Shown one piece after another: positions 19,826 through 23,442 of a stretch of 23,442 bases of DNA. The notes below the pieces were generated by a model that saw nothing but the letters and a program-made list of their open reading frames with translations, was not told the origin of the DNA and made no database searches. A program made the position numbers and the translations under genes. The DNA is from Euprymna scolopes (taxonomy: Eukaryota; Mollusca; Cephalopoda; Sepiida; Sepiolidae). Each line of letters opens with the position of its first letter. Position 1 is the first letter of the stretch. The stretch is taken from positions 124,682,874-124,706,315 of the forward strand of contig CM044490.1 in assembly GCA_024364805.1 (NCBI GenBank), read 5' to 3'.

Positions 19826-20490
19826 ATATATAAGACATTAATCCACACGCATGAATTTCATTGTCATTACCAGTTATCAGTACAACCAGACATAGTAAGA
19901 TTCAAAATCTATTTTCAGCGACTCTTACCTGAAGTTCTAGCAACTAATGGTAGTCGTAGCAAAAACATCCACATAGAGGTAATGACATTAGCTTCAACTG
20001 GCAACAAAAACAATGGTACGCAAATGTTAAGTATGATTATTAGAGGATGAAATAAAAAGTAAAAGGCAAAGAAGAAATAGTAAGAGGTACAAGAAAACTT
20101 CTTTATGATAGGCGTATACAATGTAATAAAGTCTTTTAGCATCCCAAACCTGACATAATTAAAAAAAAAAAAACTTGGTCTATCATTGACATAGCCTGAT
20201 ATTTCGATACCAGATTGCAAAAGCCAGAATATGACAAAAATATAAGTATATAGGCCCTTAAACTATCCGACAAAAATTGCACTATATTATACATGAAACT
20301 CAATTAACTTCTGTGGATGTAATACAGACATTGGGCTTGTACTAGTGTGTAAACTAACTAGTATTCCACTATAATTATAAAACCAATTTTACACAATTCA
20401 TACAACAATCAGGTGGCTCTATAACGCAGAGGCTACTCATAGTAAACGCACTAATAGTTTTAAACAGGACTATTTTCTTGACAATCCTAA
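19826..20490. other. Unassigned spacer
   Basis: A minus-strand frame of 101 codons (19915-20220) is low-complexity and hydrophobic with no recognised domain. A short hairpin TACTAGT / ACTAGTA lies at 20340-20363. Confidence 0.4.
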
Positions 20491-21413
20491 TCTATATATC
20501 TATAAATGTTAAAATGTGTGCGTATGTGTACATTTCCCTACAAAATAACTGTCAATTTTTAATCTAGAGCCTCAAGATTTGACATGAGGAGTATTGAGAT
20601 TTGGGAAAATCCTTTTAATCACCTACGGCCAGAAAATTGTCAAGAGGTAAGAGTTTAACCATTTGGGATTTGAAAATTACTAAACTTCTCCACTAATATT
20701 TGGTCTAAACACTTGAAATTTTAAATGTAGGTTACTCGACATGGATCAAAGAATTTAATTTAGTTTGAGCTCCAAAATATAAATGTCAAGGCGTCAAAAT
20801 TGGGGTCTAAATAAAAAAAAATGACCTCGGCAGTCTACCAAATTACTCAGCCAATTTCTGGTCTAAACACTTAAAATTTACATAAAGTGAAAGGGCAAGC
20901 TTTTTAATCGGTTTGCGTCGAAAATTTGGCCAGCTAAGGCATAAAAATTCAAAAGACTTGACCTAGCTCGAAAACCTTATTCAAAAGACTTGATCTAGCC
21001 AACTTTTACGCCAACTTGGGTCTAAACATTTGAAATTTATGCATAACGGGTATTCAGACATGTGGCAAACATTTGAATGAGTTTTGGAGCGAAAATTTGG
21101 CTGTCAAAGTTGAAACAGTTGACTGTTGCAGATTCTACCAAGTTCCTCCGTCAATTTTGGGTATAAAGATACCAAATTATAGATGTAGGTAACTTGGACC
21201 TGGATAAAACGTTTTTTTTATTTTGATTTAAGACCTAAAAACTAAATGTTAAGGGATCAGAATTGGGGTTAAAAATATTGACCTCTGCAGTCTTTACGAA
21301 TTACTCAGACAAATTCTGGTCGAAACATTTAACATCTTACATAAAGTGCATTCACATGTATGGCAAATTATGAACAGTACATAGGGCTTGGTACAGCCGG
21401 AATGAACTACTAG
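20491..21413 (+). mobile_element. Helitron-like element with 158-bp tandem array
   Basis: It starts TCTATATATCTATAAATG directly after an A, followed by TGTGTGCGTATGTG. It appears to end at CTAG (21410-21413). A hairpin GGCT-TGGTAC-AGCC (21385-21398) lies 11 bases before that end, the usual Helitron spacing. The base after CTAG is C, not the expected T, so the end is slightly uncertain. Most of the 923 bp is a degenerate tandem array. Helitron-like elements with internal tandem repeats are known from oysters (pearl elements) and from Drosophila (DINE-1). No protein is encoded. Confidence 0.6.
20560..21375 (+). repeat. Degenerate tandem array, about 5 units of 158 bp
   Basis: The marker GGTCTAAAC or a close variant occurs at 20702, 20860, 21019, 21160 and 21318, spacings of 158, 159, 141 and 158 bp. 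Other words recur in register: TACCAAATTACTCAGCCAA or CACTAATAT before the marker, ACATAAAGTG after it, GAAAATTTGGC, and CAAAATTGGGGT with GACCTC-GCAGTCT. Units differ a lot, so the array is old. Confidence 0.8.
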
Positions 21414-21740
21414 CAAGTATTAAATGCTAAAAAAACTATTTAAAAATCCCAAGTGTTCGATAATTATTCAGATAATATTCAGATGATTTAATGTCAAACA
21501 TTTTTATAAAAGATATATAATTCATGAAATTTTTCATGTCATTCATTATGGATAATATTTCTTAATAACGAATTTCACCTGCCAATCATTGATATACGTC
21601 AGAATTCTTAAAAACAATTTTGAAATCTCCATACAATGTCAAGTAACATATCGGTTCAACTTGAAAATATGCCCTAATGTTCATTTAACAATTTTAAACC
21701 GGAAATAAATTTGTACATTATTTTTTCACATTTTTATTCA
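21414..21740. other. AT-rich spacer
   Basis: Nothing recognisable lies between the two Helitron-like elements. Confidence 0.5.
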
Positions 21741-21794
21741 TCTATATATATAAAAGCGAAACGTCTGTGTGTATGTATGTTTGTTTGTGTTTAG
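21741..21794 (+). mobile_element. Helitron-like 5' end, first of two in tandem
   Basis: TCTATATATATAAAAGCG follows an A, then GTCTGTGTGTATGTATG. The unit stops where a second 5' end begins at 21795. It is either a tandem duplication of the leader or an older element cut by a newer one. Confidence 0.6.
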
Positions 21795-22080
21795 TCTATA
21801 TATATATATATTAAAGGGAAAATGTGTGTGTATGCATGTTTGCTTTTTGTGTATGTCCTCAAAAGACTTTTCTCCGGGACCTGCTCGGCTCTCTCATTCT
21901 TAAAACTTTTTATATCACGTCTAAATTTTAATATCTACGAGTTAACAATTGGGATCGCCCGTCTATTTAATTTGCCCGACTTTGTAAAAGCTAAATATTC
22001 CACATTTTTGGATTGCCACATGTAGATTCGGCTTTTTCGTATAAAAAAGCGAAACTAATTCGAAGGTTAAAACATCGTTC
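21795..22080 (+). mobile_element. Helitron-like element of second family, copy 2, cut by LINE
   Basis: TCTATATATATATATATTAA starts the unit, followed by GGGAAAATGTGTGTGTATG. About 130 bp further on, the sequence matches the minus-strand copy at 8629-9270 (AATATCTACGA, GGCTTTTTCGTATAAAAA, CGAAACTAA). The match fades near 22080, where LINE-derived sequence begins, so its 3' part is missing or displaced beyond the window. Confidence 0.5.
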
Positions 22081-22146
22081 CTCCTTATACCAGAAAATTG
22101 CTATTCAATTTGGACAAACCCTTCCGGTCAGCGCACTAGCCTTCTA

Positions 22147-22621
22147 AACCTTTTTTCTCACAACTTCCCCTGAGCTGTGTTCATGTTCCGTTTTCTCTCC
22201 TCTAGGATCTTTCGACGACTCGGTTGTATCAGTTAAGATAAAAACGAAATGCAATAAGTCTTCAGACGTACCTCTCTACCGTACTGTATATCGATACTCT
22301 ACGGCTGACTGGGATAGCTTCCTTACATTTATATCTGATCTGCGCATGCATTCCATGTATAAAAAGGATGTTTCCTCTATAGTATCAGATCTGACCGAAT
22401 GGTTAATTGTAGGCATAGACCGATTCATACCATCCAAAATATTCCAACAAAAACCTAACAGCCAGCCATGGTTCTTCCCAGAATGTGCTGCAGCCATCAC
22501 GCACAGAAATCATTTTTTCCATAGCTTCCCACCTAATAGATGCACAGAGACTAAAACTGCCTTCAGGACTGCAAGCAACAACTGTAAAAGGGTAATAAAA
22601 AAATGCAAGAAAGCTATATGA
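22147..22621 (+). pseudogene. LINE ORF2 relic: endonuclease end and linker
   Basis: The frame is open from about 22147 to the TGA at 22619-22621. It contains SPLGSFDDSVVSV, matching the SPLG-SDH-VVSV end of LINE endonucleases, but with the catalytic Ser-Asp-His replaced by Phe-Asp-Asp. YRYSTADWDSF follows, then the linker motif QPWFFPECAAAITHRNHFF, which is typical of LINE ORF2 proteins between the endonuclease and the polymerase. The frame is lost at about 22615, where related elements continue into the polymerase. The missing Asp-His pair implies no endonuclease activity. Confidence 0.75.
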
Positions 22622-23442
22622 TCAGTCCGTTAAATCCAAATTAGCTGAGCAGCGGCTTGGTTCCCACCAGTTTTGGCAAATAGCAAACAGGATCCTGAAA
22701 AGAGCGTCTATTCTATCCAAACCATCATCAATGGACCTGAGGTAATCTCGTCAAGATCAGGCAAGGCCAAACCATTTGCCGAGAACTTTGCAGTGAATTC
22801 TACCCTATGCGACGACGGACATCAACTCGCCGTATTTCCTCTTCAAACAGACAACACGCTATGCAACATACAAATATATGTGCATGAGATGGCCAAGCTA
22901 CTCAAGAACCTTGATTTTAGTAAAGCAACTGACCCTGACGGTATTCCAATTATAGTGGTGAAAAAAACAGAACTTACCCCCTACTTACAAAACTGTTTAA
23001 GCATTGTCTTAAGGAGAAGTGCTTTCCAATACCCTGGAAAACCTCATTAGTATGTCCTGTATTTATGAATTCAGGTGATAAGTTATCTCCCTTTCAGTAT
23101 AGAGCAATAAGTCTCCTGCGTGTCATGAGTAAGTTGCTTGAATCCATATTAAACAGAGAAGTAGTCATCCACTTCAGAAGAAATAACCTTCTTAGTGACA
23201 TGTAATATGATTTCCGCTCTGCCAGATCTATAGCAGATGTGCTAACGGTTATATCTCATAGAATGAGTGAATCTCTCGACAAAGGCTTTCTTTCTAGGGC
23301 AATTGCTCTTGACATATAAAAGGTCTTCGATAAGATAAAGACCTACTTCACAAGATTTCCAGCTACGGTATAACTGGAAATCTGTTCTCAATTAATAAAT
23401 CATTTCTCTCTGATAGGCTCATTGATGGTTGATGGGCAAAAA
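22622..23442 (+). pseudogene. LINE ORF2 relic: reverse transcriptase, partial
   Basis: From 22673 the frame reads through NGPEVISSRSGKAKPFAENF and then reaches LDFSKATDPDGIP, which is reverse transcriptase motif 1 (A-GPDGIP type). After a frame change near 22978 the next frame shows SPFQYRAISLL (motif 2, normally NYRPISLL), FRSARSIADVLTVI (motif 3, GFR-RST type) and AIALDI with KVFDKI (motif A, with its catalytic Asp). The window ends before motif C (YADD). Two in-frame stops and the frame changes make it a pseudogene. Confidence 0.8.

Larger units (their letters stand above)
22085..23442 (+). mobile_element. Decayed LINE (non-LTR retrotransposon), 5' truncated, runs off window
   Basis: Plus-strand sequence encodes, in order, the end of an apurinic-type endonuclease domain, a linker and the N-terminal part of a reverse transcriptase. 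The order matches ORF2 of the Jockey/CR1-like group; the exact clade is an inference. The N-terminal endonuclease is absent, which fits the 5' truncation usual for LINE insertion. Frame changes near 22615 and 22978 and stops at 23203 and 23317 show it is inactive. The left boundary is approximate, and the 3' end lies beyond the window. Base composition is less AT-rich than the neighbourhood. Confidence 0.85.

Overview
This looks like a stretch of nuclear DNA from an animal, probably an invertebrate (possibly a mollusc). By eye it is about two thirds A+T. It has long AT, CA and GT microsatellites, and no operons, ribosome binding sites or dense reading frames. I found no convincing intact host gene. 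The window reads as intergenic or intronic DNA built mostly from old, mainly non-autonomous transposons. The organism call is an inference from base composition and repeat types, not from a marker gene.

Layout. 1-1270 is AT-rich DNA opening with an AT microsatellite. 1279-1454 is a hAT-type MITE with an 8-bp target duplication; a second copy in the opposite orientation lies at 12864-13042. 1819-2230 holds a direct repeat. 2241-2977 is a complete-looking Helitron-like element on the minus strand carrying its own tandem array. 4330-4550 and 9274-9483 are two opposite copies of a Tc1/mariner-type MITE, each joined at the same end to a TA microsatellite. 4726-5158, 7839-8235, 11290-11724 and 19281-19825 are relatives of the 2241-2977 element and share its 3' module. 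5871-6396 has another Helitron-like 5' end, followed by an unexplained minus-strand reading frame. 8629-9270 and 21795-22080 are two copies of a second Helitron-like family. Pyrimidine-rich tracts fill 8335-8620, 9540-9830 and 10290-10900. 11894-20490 is mostly unassigned, with a few hairpins, an 88-bp repeat pair, one possible small exon near 14069 and an inverted pair of CGAAACGTTG motifs.

The right end is the richest part. 20491-21413 is a Helitron-like element with about five degenerate units of 158 bp. Tandem Helitron-like 5' ends follow at 21741 and 21795, and then a decayed LINE runs from about 22085 off the window edge. The LINE is the only clear protein-coding relic: the end of an endonuclease domain, then a reverse transcriptase up to motif A.

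No genes here work together. The shared theme is small rolling-circle-type elements that carry conserved ends and amplify internal segments into tandem arrays. That is the best candidate for something worth following up.
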